From DASXMT01 sp963781305 (GTDB lineage Bacteria > Actinomycetota > Acidimicrobiia > Acidimicrobiales > RAAP-2), in NCBI GenBank assembly GCA_963781305.1, contig CAWAFL010000001.1:1-64000 (forward strand): a stretch of 64,000 bases of DNA. Direction: 5' to 3'. Shown in pieces: positions 28,001 through 37,887 of this stretch. Position 1 is the stretch's first letter, and each line of letters begins with the position of its first letter. The notes beneath the pieces are model-generated. The model made no database searches and was not told where the DNA came from. It saw only the letters and a program-made list of their open reading frames with translations. A program made the position numbers and the translations under genes.

Positions 28001-28447
28001 AATTCCGCCGACTTGCCCCCGCTCATCGTGCGCCGGAGAGAACGACAGCGAGAACGAAGCGCGTGGATCGGCGCCTTTCCGATCCATGGGGAGACGTATC
28101 CCCGTTCTGTAGTTGTGTTTTCCCGACCTCGCCGCAGCGACCAGGGAGCTCACGTCGGGCCAGGTTTCCGGCCAGACGTCATCGAGCGGCGCGCCGAGGG
28201 CTCCGGGATGACTCGACCCGAGGAGCTTGGCGAAAGCATCGTTGTAAAGCGTGAGAAGGCGTCCGCCCCACGCGACGAACATCGGGGAGCGTGACTGAAG
28301 CACGAGTTCGACGATCGAGCGCAGCGACTGCGGCCAGACGTCGGGAGGACCGAGCGGCGAGCCGGCCCAGTCCCAGTCGCGCATCAGGGCGCCCATGGCG
28401 CCGCCATGCTCGAGAAACGCAAAGGCCGAGACGTCGTCATGCTCCAT
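25040..28447 (-). CDS. Soluble hybrid histidine kinase (PAS-PAS-GAF-PAS-PAS-HisKA-HATPase-REC)
   Basis: 1135 residues in one uninterrupted frame. Order: an N-terminal PAS-like module (~20-160), PAS (~185-305), GAF (~320-470; ALEAISTRLIREQQPEALYD), PAS (~490-615), PAS (~650-770), a dimerisation/phosphoacceptor helix with His near residue 783 in GQLTGGVAHDFNNLL, an ATPase domain (NARDAMPSGG, DCGVGMSEE, GKGSGLGLAQVY) and a C-terminal receiver (VLLVEDDREV, DIVFSDVRMPGG). No membrane segment, so it senses cytosolic cues such as redox state, light or small molecules. No cognate regulator is adjacent. ATG 28447 has GGAG about 10 bases upstream. Confidence 0.92.
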   Translation of the reverse strand: MEHDDVSAFAFLEHGGAMGALMRDWDWAGSPLGPPDVWPQSLRSIVELVLQSRSPMFVAWGGRLLTLYNDAFAKLLGSSHPGALGAPLDDVWPETWPDVSSLVAAARSGKHNYRTGIRLPMDRKGADPRASFSLSFSPAHDERGQVGGICCALDADAVVVPQDRAEAVRAGVAQRMNDERLRQAIAATGMGTFIWHVEDDIAEADERMLALFGLPPDGRLSLSAALAKLLHADDRDRYAGAVGRACDPKGSGELRADVRVVLPDASIRWLAVTGQVVFAGAPARAIRMAGTAVDVTERKAVEQALRDSERRLAQELSDARALEAISTRLIREQQPEALYDHMLDAAMALMKADAASIQDFDPERQELRTRAFRNFPADLARRWSVMSGDFRGVAGQALGTQKRAVVEDVETSDVMAGTESLAVYRRCGIRAAQATPLRSRSGRLLGMMSTYWRAPHRPSDREFRYFDVLSRQAADLIDRLQTEAALKHSEEQLRLATEAADVGFWDVDGATGALYWPPRVKAMFGVSPDVPVSMDDFYAGLHPADRDFVSAEYAAAADPATRALYDVEYRTIGKEDGIERWVAAKGRGVFDDEGRCVRVIGTAIDITARKTSEERLRELNENLEHRVAAAVAERNILADLVEGTDAFVQVADLDYRLLAINRASAQEFERVFGVRPHVGDSLLDLLADQPEHQAAIKRVWSRALAGEEFTEVLEFGDPAGDRRFYEMKFNILRDANGKTIGAYQFVDDVSERMRNEARLRDAERALRNAQKMEAIGQLTGGVAHDFNNLLMAISGGLRLIGRPLDDEKRERVLAGMSRAVERGVSLTRQLLAFSRRQPLATEPINLTAQVTAMRELIERSLGGEAQVMMNFPDDLWTVEADPGELELAVLNLCVNARDAMPSGGVIMIDASNTTDAEGATSRDIVELCVGDCGVGMSEEVIARACEPFFTTKDVGKGSGLGLAQVYAFITNSGGSLAIESKPGSGTTVRMRFPRSSEALVPAADEPAAEASASAGVEKKGHVLLVEDDREVAALSQEMLTSLGFDVTQVGSAEAALGALKNGRRIDIVFSDVRMPGGMNGIELMREIRRRNPRLPVVLTTGYAEGLREAEGEGIPVLPKPYQLEALTEILARQLR

Positions 28448-28756
28448 CTGGCATTACTCCGTCGCCCAACTCACAACAGGACGATGCGCGCCGACCTTCG
28501 CCCGGCTCGCCACACAATCCCCAAGCTCCTTTGGTAGCGCTCCGCCAGCAAGGCGCAACCGCGCGAGCGTTCCGCCCTTCGACGGGCGTCCGTCCCGATG
28601 CCAACTCGCGGAATCAGCCTTTTTTCTGTGGCTTTCTCGTGACGCTGCCGGCGCAGCCGGGGACAATGGCCGGTCCGGTCGCCGCGACTGCCGAGCCGAC
28701 AGCTGTGCGGCGCTCGCGGGAGCGCCAGGCCTATGGTTCGATGAAGCCGGCTCAAC
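28448..28756. other. 309-bp gap, nothing recognised
   Basis: Lies between the DJ-1/PfpI gene stop and the kinase start on the same strand. No convincing frame, hairpin with T-run or repeat seen. Confidence 0.4.
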
Positions 28757-29476
28757 TCAGCGAACGACGCCGGGGACGCCGAAATCGAGCCGCTTCGCCG
28801 CCTCCGCGACAAGGCGCGCCCGCTCCTCGACAATCGGCGCCAGGCGCCTGCGCACCGTCTCGACGACTGCGCTGCCGGCGGTTTCGGGGCTGCCGGCCGC
28901 GAACGGCGGGGCCGGGGCGTATTCGAGATTGAGCTGAATCGCCTCAGCGACCTCGCGCCCGGCGAGCTCGGCGACGAGCGCAAGGGCAAAATCGATCCCT
29001 GCGGTGACCCCGCCGCCGGTCATCAGCGAACCGTCGCGCACCACTCGCTGACGTTCGGGAATGGCCCCGCAGGCTTCGAGCAGATGATGCGAGGCCCAGT
29101 GCGTCGTGGCCCGCTTTCCCCGGAGGAGGCCGGCGGCGCCGAGCAGGAGCGCGCCGGTGCAGACCGAGGTCATGAAGCGCGCCCCCTCCGCCTGGCGGCG
29201 GACGAAGCCCAGCGTCTCCTCGTCGGCGAGAAGCGCATTGATGCCGCTGCCGCCCGGGACGCACAGAACATCGAGCTGCGGGCACGCCTCGTAGGCGACG
29301 TCAGGCGTCAGAGCCAACCGCGTCGACGAGGCGACCGGCTCGAGGGTCTTTCCGACCAGTCGGACCCGCGCCTTGGGCCAGGAGGCGAAAACCTCATAGG
29401 GCCCGGTCAGGTCGAGCTGCTGGACATTGGGGAAGACAAGAAGGCCGATTTCAGTCGGCCGCGAACCTGCGGTCAT
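28757..29476 (-). CDS. DJ-1/PfpI family protein, isonitrile hydratase-like
   Basis: 239 residues. The nucleophile Cys sits in FMTSVCTGALLLGAAGLL (nucleophile elbow), with QQLDLTGPYEVF near the N-terminus supplying the Asp that isonitrile hydratases use, and LMTGGGVTAGIDFALALVAE behind. Isonitrile hydratase (InhA) converts isonitriles to N-formamides; the same fold also occurs as the sensory half of AraC-type regulators, but no helix-turn-helix is present. ATG 29476 starts MTAGSRPTEIGLLVFPNVQQ. Assignment beyond the superfamily is tentative. Confidence 0.85.
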   Translation of the reverse strand: MTAGSRPTEIGLLVFPNVQQLDLTGPYEVFASWPKARVRLVGKTLEPVASSTRLALTPDVAYEACPQLDVLCVPGGSGINALLADEETLGFVRRQAEGARFMTSVCTGALLLGAAGLLRGKRATTHWASHHLLEACGAIPERQRVVRDGSLMTGGGVTAGIDFALALVAELAGREVAEAIQLNLEYAPAPPFAAGSPETAGSAVVETVRRRLAPIVEERARLVAEAAKRLDFGVPGVVR

Positions 29477-29606
29477 CTCGTAGACCCGGAATCCAGTGGG
29501 AAGCCGCGCCTTAGAGCAGGCTGGCGCGAGACGGTCAACGAATTTCAGCGCTCGGCAGCTCGAGCTGAGACGCCGCTGAGCGCTCTCGCCAGGCGCACGT
29601 CCGGCT

Positions 29607-31153
29607 TCACGCGGCGGCGTCGGTCACGACGATCTCGGCCCGCTTGACGCCGAGGGCGCCGGCGAGCGAGCGAAGCCGGTCGGCGACGACTTCGCTGTCG
29701 GGGGCGCGCGCGGCGGAGGCGACTTCGAGCCGGACGCCGTCCGGGTCCAGGCGAAGGCGGGCGCTCGCCAACACGGCAGGGACCGCGCCCGAGAAGCGAT
29801 AGGCCAGCTGGATCGCCCGGCCGAGGATCAGAGCGCGGCGGCGGCCGGAGGGCGAAACGAGGTCGATCGCCGGGGTTAGCCACGCCGCGTCGGGGCGGCC
29901 GGAATAGCGGGCATGAATAGCGGCGGCGATGAACGCCCGTTCGGCATGATCGACGCCGATGAAGGGGAATTGCAGCAGGCGGCGAAAGCTCTCCTCCGCC
30001 CTGAGTCTCGGGCGCGTCCCGCCAGGCGATGTCGGAAAGCGCGCAAACCGCCACCCGAGGCGCGCATCCGCCGGCGTTTCCTCGGCAAAGAGATCGGCCG
30101 TCCAGGACGCCAGCGCCGGCGCGAAGTCCGGCACCCGCGCCAGCGGCAGTCCGATCAGCTGCGCGCCTTCGACCAGCGGATCGCGGTATTGCTCCGCCGT
30201 GTCGAGCTGCGAATAGAGCAGGCCTTCGCGCAAGCCCAGCGCCGAGAACACCACCCTTTCCGGGCTCGAGACGCTTCAGCACGCGATCCATGACCAGCGC
30301 GGCGGCCGGCAAGGTGCGCGCGCGGCGCAGGGCGACGCCGGGAGTCGACGCCGGCCTTCGCCCCGGTGAGCCGGGACAACGACCGGGCAAAGTCGCGCGC
30401 CGCGGACGCCGAGAGCGTATAGCCGTGAACGACTTTGACCGGCGCGTCGACGCTCGCCATATGCGCCTTGGCGAGCGCCCGCCAGCCGCCGCCGACCGCA
30501 TAGAACGTGCGCCGACCGAACTCGGCCGGAAGGCTCATCTTCAGGATCTCGTCGATCCGGCGCTTGGCCGCCGCCAGGCCTTCCACGAGCATCGCTTCGA
30601 CCGGCAAGGCGCCGAGCGGCAGGCTGACCCATTTCTCGCCCACGTGGTCGTCGATCGCTTCCGCCAGCTCGAGACTGCCGCCGCCCATGTCGCCGACCAG
30701 CCCCACCGGCCGGAAAAATCCGGAAATCACGCCGAGCGTCGCGTAGCGCGCCTCCTCGGCCCCGCTGAGGATGCGCACCTCGAGCCCGGTCTTGGAGCGG
30801 ATGGCGGCCGCCAGCGCCGGACCGTTCGAGGCGTTGCGGATCGCCTCGGTGCCGGTGACGTCCAGTTTGCCGACGCCCATCGCGTCGGCGATCGCCCGGA
30901 AGCGCCTGACCGCTTCGACGGCCCGGCGAAAGCCGTCGGGCAATATCGATCCTCTTTGCGCCAGTCCCTCGGCCAGCCGGCAGAGCGACTTTTCGTTGAA
31001 GCGGGGCAAAGGGGCGCGGCCGAGCTGGTCATAGACCACGAGCCGCACCGAATTCGATCCGATGTCGATGATCGCGTAATGCGGCCTTTCGCCGCGAACG
31101 ACGCGAGCCGGATCGAGTTCGAGCGGTCGGCGCCGATCGGTCGAGGCGGTCAT
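29607..31153 (-). CDS. ppx: Ppx/GppA-family exopolyphosphatase (frameshifted)
   Basis: About 515 residues. ASKHA-fold motifs: YAIIDIGSNSVRLVVYDQLG (phosphate 1), LVGDMGGGSLELAEAIDD (catalytic/phosphate 2) and FYAVGGGWRALAKAHM. The C-terminal HD-like half contains VFSALGLREGLLYSQLDTAE, FPFIGVDHAERAFIAAAIHA and RRALILGRAIQLAYRFSGAV. Degrades long-chain polyphosphate or hydrolyses pppGpp. Slips near 30345 and 30258, plus a compensating pair around 30010-30060. The close neighbour PPK2 on the other strand suggests a shared polyphosphate theme. Confidence 0.88.
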
Positions 31154-31354
31154 GGCGTTTCCTTGAGACTCGATTTTCCGGGATCATGCGCGAGGACGAG
31201 GGGCTTGAGAAGTGCGCCGAACGCAAGAGCGGCGTTGGCCTTCTCCCGCTCCCGAGGCCGGAAGGGCCGACGCGCCTCCCATGACCAGAATTCCGCCTGA
31301 ATTCCACCTGTCCTCCGTTGACAGTCGTCCCTGCGCCATGATGCAGCCTTGGCC

Positions 31355-32017
31355 ATGGCTGCTTCTCTCCCTGCGCTTCTTGCGACCGGCTTCCTGCTCG
31401 GCTGGTCGGTGGCCTGGCCCCCCGGCCCGATCAACGCCGAAATCGCCCGCCGCTGCGCTGCGGGCAGGTTCTGGGGCGGGATCGCCGTGCTCGCCGGCGC
31501 CTCCGGGGCGGACGCCTTGTGGGCGGTGGCTGTGGCGCTCGGCGTCGGCCTCCTGTTCGCCGCCCCGCTCGCTCGCAACGCCATGGGCGTCCTCAGCATC
31601 GCGCTCCTGCTCGCGCTGGCGTTCCTCTTCCTGCGCGGGGCCTGGCGCGCCTACGCCGGGGGCGGGCCGCTCGAGGCGAAACCCGAGGCGCCGGGCCGCT
31701 TCACTTCCACCCGCGGCGGCTTTGGCCTCGGCGCCGCGCTGGCCCTGTCGAGCCCGTGGAACGTCGCCTTCTGGCTCGCGGCCATGGGTCGTCCGGAACT
31801 CGCCGGCGCAAGGCCGCTCGCCCTCCTCGCCATGGCCGCCGCGGTGATCGCCGGCGCCATGACCTGGGGGATCCTCTGGGCCTCGGCCAACGCCCTCCTG
31901 CACCGCACGCTCGAAGGCGCCGCCAAGCGCTGGTGGACGATCTTCGTCGACCTCGCCACCGGCGCGCTCATGCTCTATTTCGCGGCCGCCTCGGCCCAGC
32001 GGCTGATGGCGGGGTGA
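31355..32017 (+). CDS. LysE/RhtB-type exporter
   Basis: 220 residues, six hydrophobic helices. It opens MAASLPALLATGFLLGWSVA then WPPGPINAE, the family's 'PGP' loop after helix 1. Later segments include GGIAVLAGASGADALWAVAV and LALSSPWNVAFWLAAMG, where the 'NP/SPWN' motif is usual. Such proteins export amino acids or related metabolites by proton antiport. The ATG at 31355 follows a TTG at 31349 that would add two residues. Divergent from ppx with about 200 bases between. Confidence 0.82.
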   Translation: MAASLPALLATGFLLGWSVAWPPGPINAEIARRCAAGRFWGGIAVLAGASGADALWAVAVALGVGLLFAAPLARNAMGVLSIALLLALAFLFLRGAWRAYAGGGPLEAKPEAPGRFTSTRGGFGLGAALALSSPWNVAFWLAAMGRPELAGARPLALLAMAAAVIAGAMTWGILWASANALLHRTLEGAAKRWWTIFVDLATGALMLYFAAASAQRLMAG

Positions 32018-32254
32018 ACCCCGCTTTCAACTGCGCGCAACGAGCCGACCGGCGGCGCAGCCGCCGACCCGGCGTCCGATCACCTGACGATGCTTCGGCC
32101 CGACCGTCTCTCGTCGCTAACTAGCGCTATTGCGTGCGCTGGGCGCAACGTATGAGATGACCCGCCTTCCCTGGCATTCGAGAGCGAGGCCGAAACTTCT
32201 GGCCGCTCTCGGGCTCCCATGGCTAGACTGCAACTCGGCGAGGGAGGTTGCGCC

Positions 32255-33157
32255 ATGGCGAGAAAAGAAATCCTGGAACGCATCCAGAGGTACGTCCACC
32301 CGTTCCGCGTCACCAAAGGCAAGGGCTTTCGACTGAAGGACTTCGACCCCGCCGACACCTGCGGTCTGAAGCTGGACAAGGGCGAGGCGGCAGGACTCCT
32401 GCAAAGCGGAACCGCGTGGCTCGCAGAGGAGCAGGACATTCTCTACGCCCAGGATCGCTGGTCGTTGTTGCTTATCTTCCAAGCGATGGACGCGGCTGGC
32501 AAGGACGGCACAATCAAGCACGTCATGTCGGGCGTGAATCCGCAGGGCTGCCAGGTGTTCTCGTTCAAGCAACCCTCCGCGGAGGATCTCGCCCACGATT
32601 TCATGTGGCGCTATTCGAAGTGCTTCCCAGAACGGGGGCGGATCGGAATCTTCAACCGATCTTATTACGAGGAGGTCCTCGTCGTGCGCGTGCACGAGGA
32701 AATCCTGAAACGGCAGAAGCTTCCGCCGCCGCTGGTGAGCAAGCGGATCTGGGACGAACGCCTTTCCGACATCGCCCATCTCGAAGACTACCTCACCCGG
32801 CAAGGGGTGATCGTCCTCAAATTTTTCCTCAACCTCTCGCGCAAGGAGCAGAAGAAGCGCTTCATGGAGCGTCTCGACAGGCCGGAGAAACACTGGAAGT
32901 TCTCGCCTTCCGACGTAAGCGAGCGCCAGTTCTGGGACGACTACATGCACGCGTTCGAAGAGGCGATCAGGGCGACAGCAGCAGTGCATGCGCCATGGTA
33001 CGTTGTGCCGGCCGACAACAAGTGGTTCACCCGGCTTGTCGTCGCAGCGGCAATCGTCGAGGTGGTTGAGGAGCTCGACCTCGCATACCCGAGAGTCGGC
33101 GCGGAGAAGAAGAAGGAGTTGGCGGCGGCGCGCGCCGAGCTCGCCGCCGAGGCCTAG
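32255..33157 (+). CDS. ppk2: Polyphosphate kinase 2 family protein
   Basis: 300 residues from ATG 32255, preceded by GGGAGG. Core P-loop kinase motifs: Walker A FQAMDAAGKDGTIKHVMSGV, then DFMWRYSKCFPERGRIGIFN and RSYYEEVLVVRVHEE (Walker B and lid Arg region), and VIVLKFFLNLSRKEQKKRF. PPK2 enzymes phosphorylate NDPs or NMPs using polyphosphate, or run in reverse. The subclass (NDP- or AMP-preferring) is not decidable by eye. Precedes a phosphate transporter-like gene. Confidence 0.93.
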   Translation: MARKEILERIQRYVHPFRVTKGKGFRLKDFDPADTCGLKLDKGEAAGLLQSGTAWLAEEQDILYAQDRWSLLLIFQAMDAAGKDGTIKHVMSGVNPQGCQVFSFKQPSAEDLAHDFMWRYSKCFPERGRIGIFNRSYYEEVLVVRVHEEILKRQKLPPPLVSKRIWDERLSDIAHLEDYLTRQGVIVLKFFLNLSRKEQKKRFMERLDRPEKHWKFSPSDVSERQFWDDYMHAFEEAIRATAAVHAPWYVVPADNKWFTRLVVAAAIVEVVEELDLAYPRVGAEKKKELAAARAELAAEA

Positions 33158-33368
33158 CGAGACCTATAGGCAGAACGCGAGAATTCCGCCGAAGCCGAAC
33201 GCCTCGGCCCGGGCGCTGGAAATGCCGGCGACCGAGCCGGCGACTGGCGCGGCCGCGGTCGCCGCCTCATCCGCTCGGGTGCGAAATCCGGCCCAAACTC
33301 CTCCCGCCCTGCAACCGTGGTACATACGAGAAACAACTTCAGTCCCCCCCGGAGGAATAGCCCCGCTC

Positions 33369-35039
33369 ATGTCGACGACGATCTCGATCCTTGGTGGCGT
33401 CGGCCTGTTTCTGCTTGGCATGACCGTCATGACCGAGGGGCTCAAGGCGCTGGCGGGATCCTCGCTGCGCACGGTGCTCAGCAAGGCGGCGGCGACACCG
33501 CTCTCCGGCGCGTTCTGGGGCGCGATCGTCACGCTGCTCGTGCAATCGTCGAGCGCCACGACCATGACGACGATCGGGCTCGTCAGCGCCGGCCTCCTGA
33601 CCTTTCCTCAGGGGTTGGGGCTTGTGTTCGGCGCGAATGTCGGCACCACCGGAACCGCTTGGCTCGTGGCGCTCATCGGCGTCCGCGTCTCGCTGTCCTC
33701 CTACGCGCTGCCGATGATCTTCGTCGGCGCTTTGACGAAGCTGCTCGGCCGCGGGCGCATATCGGCGGCTGGGGCCGCGCTCGCCGGTTTCGCGCTTGTG
33801 CTGTTCGGCCTGACGACGCTGCAGCAGGGCATGGGCGGGCTGGCCGAGCGGCTGCATCCGTCCGACCTGCCGGCCGTCCTCGGCGCGCCTGGAGTCGGAT
33901 GGTTGTCGGGCTTGTTCGGATTGCTGTCGCTGGTCGTGGTCGGGCTCGTGATGACCGCGGTGATGCAGTCGTCGACAGCGTCCATCGCCGTGACCCTCTC
34001 GGCCTACTACGCCGGCGCGATCGGGCTGGACCAGGGCTGCGCCCTGATCATTGGGCAGAACATCGGAACGGCGACCAGCTCGGCAATGGCGGCCATCGGC
34101 GCGACCGCCACGGCAAAGCGGCTCGCGCTTGCCTATGTCCTGTTCAAGATCATCGCCGCCCTGATCTTTCTCGCGCTGTTTCCTCTCACGACGCCTCTGA
34201 TCGCTCGGGCTGCGGGCGCGCTCGACGGCGTGACGCTGCTGGCTGCGTACCACACCGCCTACAACGTCGTCGGCGTCGCGGTTCTGATGCCGGTGATCGG
34301 CTGGTTCACAGCATTGGTCGAGCGGCTTCTGCCCGATCGGGGATCGCCGCTCACCCGCGGTCTCGACCCGGCCGCTCTCGTGACGCCCGTGGTCGCGATT
34401 GAGGCGGTGCGGCGGACGGTCGCCGGTTCGATCGAGCTGGCGTGCGGATCAATCGGCTCGGCCCTGGCGCCCGCAATCGGCGGGGCGGTCCGCCCGGCGC
34501 AGAGCGCCGCGCCCGTGACCGAGATCGCCGACGCCCTGCGCAAGGCGCAGGATTTCATCTCGCAGATCAGCGGCCCGCCCGAGACGGAAGACGAACAGCG
34601 GCGGCGCGCGAGCACATTGCACGCGCTCGACCACGCGACGCGGCTCGCTGAAATGGCGGATGAGCAGCCAGACATCGCGCCGGCCGCTAAAGGCGGCGGC
34701 GAGGACGCTCGCGCCGCGGAGCTCTGCGCGGAGGCGATGAAGAGCGCCACGGCGGTGGTGCGGGAAGTCGCCGAAGAGGGGGCGCTCAGCGACCACGCCG
34801 CCCCGATCCGATTCGAGGATACGCCCGATGCGCTATCGGCGCTGGCGAAGCTCGAGCAATGCGCAAAGTCGCTCGGCGACCTGCGGGGCGCGCACCGGCG
34901 CGCCACGCTCAGCGCCGCCGCGACCGGCGCGATCACCGCCGATGAGGCGATCCTTCGCGTCGACAGGGTGCGGCGGCTCGAGGCGCTCGCCCATCACGCT
35001 TGGCGCGCCGCCGCGCACCTCGTCGGCCGCGGCGGATAG
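33369..35039 (+). CDS. Na+/phosphate cotransporter-like membrane protein (NptA/YjbB type)
   Basis: 556 residues. Two inverted Na/Pi repeats, each with the QSS motif: TLLVQSSSATTMTTIGLVSA and TAVMQSSTASIAVTLSAYYA. Other helices: ILGGVGLFLLGMTVMTEGL and YVLFKIIAALIFLALFPLTT. The C-terminal ~200 residues are a cytosolic PhoU-like helical region. Bacterial members act as Na+-linked phosphate carriers or exporters. GGAGGAA lies about 11 bases before ATG 33369. Same direction as ppk2, 210 bases downstream. Confidence 0.88.
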   Translation: MSTTISILGGVGLFLLGMTVMTEGLKALAGSSLRTVLSKAAATPLSGAFWGAIVTLLVQSSSATTMTTIGLVSAGLLTFPQGLGLVFGANVGTTGTAWLVALIGVRVSLSSYALPMIFVGALTKLLGRGRISAAGAALAGFALVLFGLTTLQQGMGGLAERLHPSDLPAVLGAPGVGWLSGLFGLLSLVVVGLVMTAVMQSSTASIAVTLSAYYAGAIGLDQGCALIIGQNIGTATSSAMAAIGATATAKRLALAYVLFKIIAALIFLALFPLTTPLIARAAGALDGVTLLAAYHTAYNVVGVAVLMPVIGWFTALVERLLPDRGSPLTRGLDPAALVTPVVAIEAVRRTVAGSIELACGSIGSALAPAIGGAVRPAQSAAPVTEIADALRKAQDFISQISGPPETEDEQRRRASTLHALDHATRLAEMADEQPDIAPAAKGGGEDARAAELCAEAMKSATAVVREVAEEGALSDHAAPIRFEDTPDALSALAKLEQCAKSLGDLRGAHRRATLSAAATGAITADEAILRVDRVRRLEALAHHAWRAAAHLVGRGG

Positions 35040-35058
35040 TCGGGTTCCGCTTTCGCCC

Positions 35059-37804
35059 CTACGCGCCCGCCTCGACCGAGGTAACCGCTGTCCGCAGAGC
35101 GTCCGACGAGCGGATAATGAACTTCTCCGCCTCAACGACGAGGAAGAAAATGAGCCCGCCGGCGAGGAGCCACGGCCACACCCAAAGCGGGACGGCTTCG
35201 TTGCCGAAGATCGCCTGGAACGGCGGCGCGTAGGTGAACAAGAGCTGGAGGATGACGACGGCGAGGATGCCGTATGGCAGGTACCTGTTGCCCATGTGCG
35301 CCTTGAGCGACATGGACGAAGTCGAGCAGGTAGCGGCTGTTCAAGAGGTAGAAGACCTGGCCAATGGTGATCGCGTTGACCGCGACCGTGCGCGCGAGCG
35401 CGTCCGACGCGCCGTGGGACTTCATCGAGAAGAAGGCCAGCAACGTATAGGCGAGCAGCGCCAAGCCGATAAACAGGATCCGCCAGATGCCGAAGCCGGT
35501 CACGATCGGCCGGTCGACGGCGCGCGGCGGCCGTTGCATCACGTCGACCTCGTGCGGCTCGAAGCAGATCACCAGGCCGAGCGCGACCGAAGTGACCATA
35601 TTGACCCAGAGCACTTGCGGCGCCGTGATCGGCATGGTGAAGCCGAAGAAGATCGCCACCGCGATGACCAGCGCCTGCGCCACGTTGGTCGGCAGCAGGA
35701 AGAGCATCGCCTTCTCGATGTTGTTGTAGACCGTCCGCCCTTCCTTCACCGCCGCGGTGATCGAGGCGAAGTTGTCGTCGGCCAGGATCATCCCGGCGGC
35801 CTCCTTGGTCACCTCGGTGCCCTTGATGCCCATGGCGACGCCGATATCGGCCTTCTTCAGCGAGGGCGCGTCGTTGACGCCGTCGCCCGTCATCGCCACG
35901 ATCTGGTTGTTCGCCTGGATCGCCTTGACCAGCCGGAGCTTGTGCTCCGGACTGGCGCGCGCGAAGACGTCGACGTCGCGGACGCGCTCCTGGAGCGCAG
36001 CGGTGTCCATCTCCTCGATCTCCGTGCCCGTGACCGCAGTCTTCCCGTCGCCGATGCCGAGCATCTTGGCGATGGCCGCGGCAGTGATCTTGTGATCGCC
36101 GGTGATCATGGTGACCCTGATGCCGCCGCCATGGCATTCCTTCACGGCCTCGATCGCCTCCTTGCGCGGCGGGTCGAGCAGGCCGACGAGTCCCAGCAGA
36201 ACAAGGGTCTTCGGCAGATCGGCCGGACCGAGACTGCCGGCGTTCACGCCCGGATTCTCGAGCCAGGCGAGGCCCAGCACCCGCTCGCCTTGGGCCGCGA
36301 GCCTGTCCGACTCCCGCAGGAAACGCTCGCGGTCGAGCGGCGCGGGTTGGCCCCCGGCCATTTGCTGGCGATCGCAATGCTCGAGGACCACTTCCGGCGC
36401 GCCCTTGACGAGCAGCATTTCTTTGCCGTCCGCCGTCCTGTGGAGCGTCGCCATGAACTTGTGCTCCGATTCGAAGGGGATGGCGTCGATGCGGGGAGCC
36501 GCCGCCTGCTCGGCCTGCCGGACCATGCCGAGCTTGGTCGCAAACGGATAGAGCGCGCCCTCGGTCGGATCGCCCTCGACCCGCCAGGCGCCTTCCGCCT
36601 GGAAGAGCTCGGCATCGTTGCAGAGCATGGAAACGCGCCCCATCAGCGCCAGGACCGGCGCTTCGCCGGCCGGCTTCCCATCCTGCTTGATCTCGCCCTC
36701 CGGGGCGTAGCCGTCGCCCGAAACCTCGTAGGCGGACTCGGCGGTGACGGCGGAGGTCACCATCATTTCCATCAAGGTCAGCGTGCCCGTCTTGTCGGAG
36801 CAGATGCGCGACACCGAGCCCAGCGTCTCGACGGCAGGCAGCCGGCGGATGATGGCGTTGCGCTGGGCCATGCGCTGGACGCCGATGGCCAGCGTGATCG
36901 TGATGAGTGCAGGCAATCCTTCCGGGATCAGCGACACCGCGATGCCGGTGACCGCCTGGAAGAGCTCGACGAAATCCATGCGCGCGACCCAGTGGCCATA
37001 GGAGAAGATCAGGACGCTGATCACCCCGATGACTGCCGTTATCGCGTAGCCGAACTTCTTGATCTGGCGCAGAAGCGGAGTTTCGAGCGGGCTTACGTCG
37101 GCCAGCAGCTGGTTGATCCGGCCGAGCTCCGTCTCGCTGCCGGTCGCAACGACGACGCCTGTCGCGCGGCCGGACACGACCATCGTGCCGGAAAACGCCA
37201 TGCACTCGCGGTCGCCGACCGTGGCGTTGTCGGAAACGGGATCGGTGTTCTTCTCCGCCGGCACGGACTCGCCGGTGAGCGCCGCCTCTTCGGTACGCAG
37301 GTTCTTCGCCTCGATGAGCCGCAGGTCCGCCGGAACCTTGTCGCCGGACTCGAGCAGCACGACGTCCCCCGGAACGACCTCCTCCGCCGGGAGCATGCGG
37401 GTCTCGCCGCCGCGCATTGTCCGGGCTTCGGCGGAAAGCATGTTGCGGATCGAATCCAGCGCCTTCTCGGCCCTCCCCTCTTGGATGAACCCGAGGAGCC
37501 CGTTGAGAACGACGACGGCGAAAATGATCGCCGCATCGACCCACAGACTCAGCATCAGTTTAACGAAGCCGGCGCCCAGAAGAACGTAGACGAGGATATT
37601 GTTGAACTGGGCGAGGAACCGCATGAATGGGCCGCGTTTTTTGCCGGCTGGCAGCCGGTTCGCCCCGTATTTCTTGAGCCGGGCAGCGGCCTCTGTTGCA
37701 TCGAGGCCTTTTTCCCTGTGCGTGGCGAGGCGCTTTACCGCCTCATCCACGGACATCGCGTGCCATAACGAGGTTTGGCCAGCCGTGTTGGCGTCCGCCG
37801 CCAT
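35059..37804 (-). CDS. P2A-type cation ATPase, probably Ca2+ (one frameshift near the end)
   Basis: About 914 residues. N-terminal cation-ATPase domain (SVDEAVKRLATHREKGLDAT), actuator TGES in EEAALTGESVPAEK, ion-site helix SLIPEGLPALITITLAIGV, phosphorylation motif ICSDKTGTLT and hinge GDGVNDAPSLKKADIGVAMG. The 'PEGLP' helix and absence of a heavy-metal CxxC domain favour Ca2+ or Mn2+ rather than Cu or Zn. Near 35318 an extra base breaks RYLLD-SSMSLKAHMGNRYLPY; the last helices (GILAVVILQLLFTYAPPF) are in the next frame, ending at TGA 35059. GGGAGG sits 6 bases before ATG 37804. Confidence 0.9.
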
Positions 37805-37887
37805 AATTATCCTCCCTGAAATCGAACGCTCCTTCACCCCTATCGGATGGGTCAGGGTGGAGCTTGCCCCGCAATGACCGAAAGCCC

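Noticed and set aside
25385..28294. Very long open frame (969 codons) on the plus strand opposite the hybrid kinase
   Set aside because: Arg/Gly/Asp/Val-rich composition typical of antisense frames in GC-rich DNA; the minus strand has clear PAS, kinase and receiver motifs.
35234..37768. 844-codon plus-strand frame opposite the P-type ATPase
   Set aside because: Antisense shadow: His/Arg/Asp-rich with no domain, while the minus strand encodes every P-type ATPase motif.
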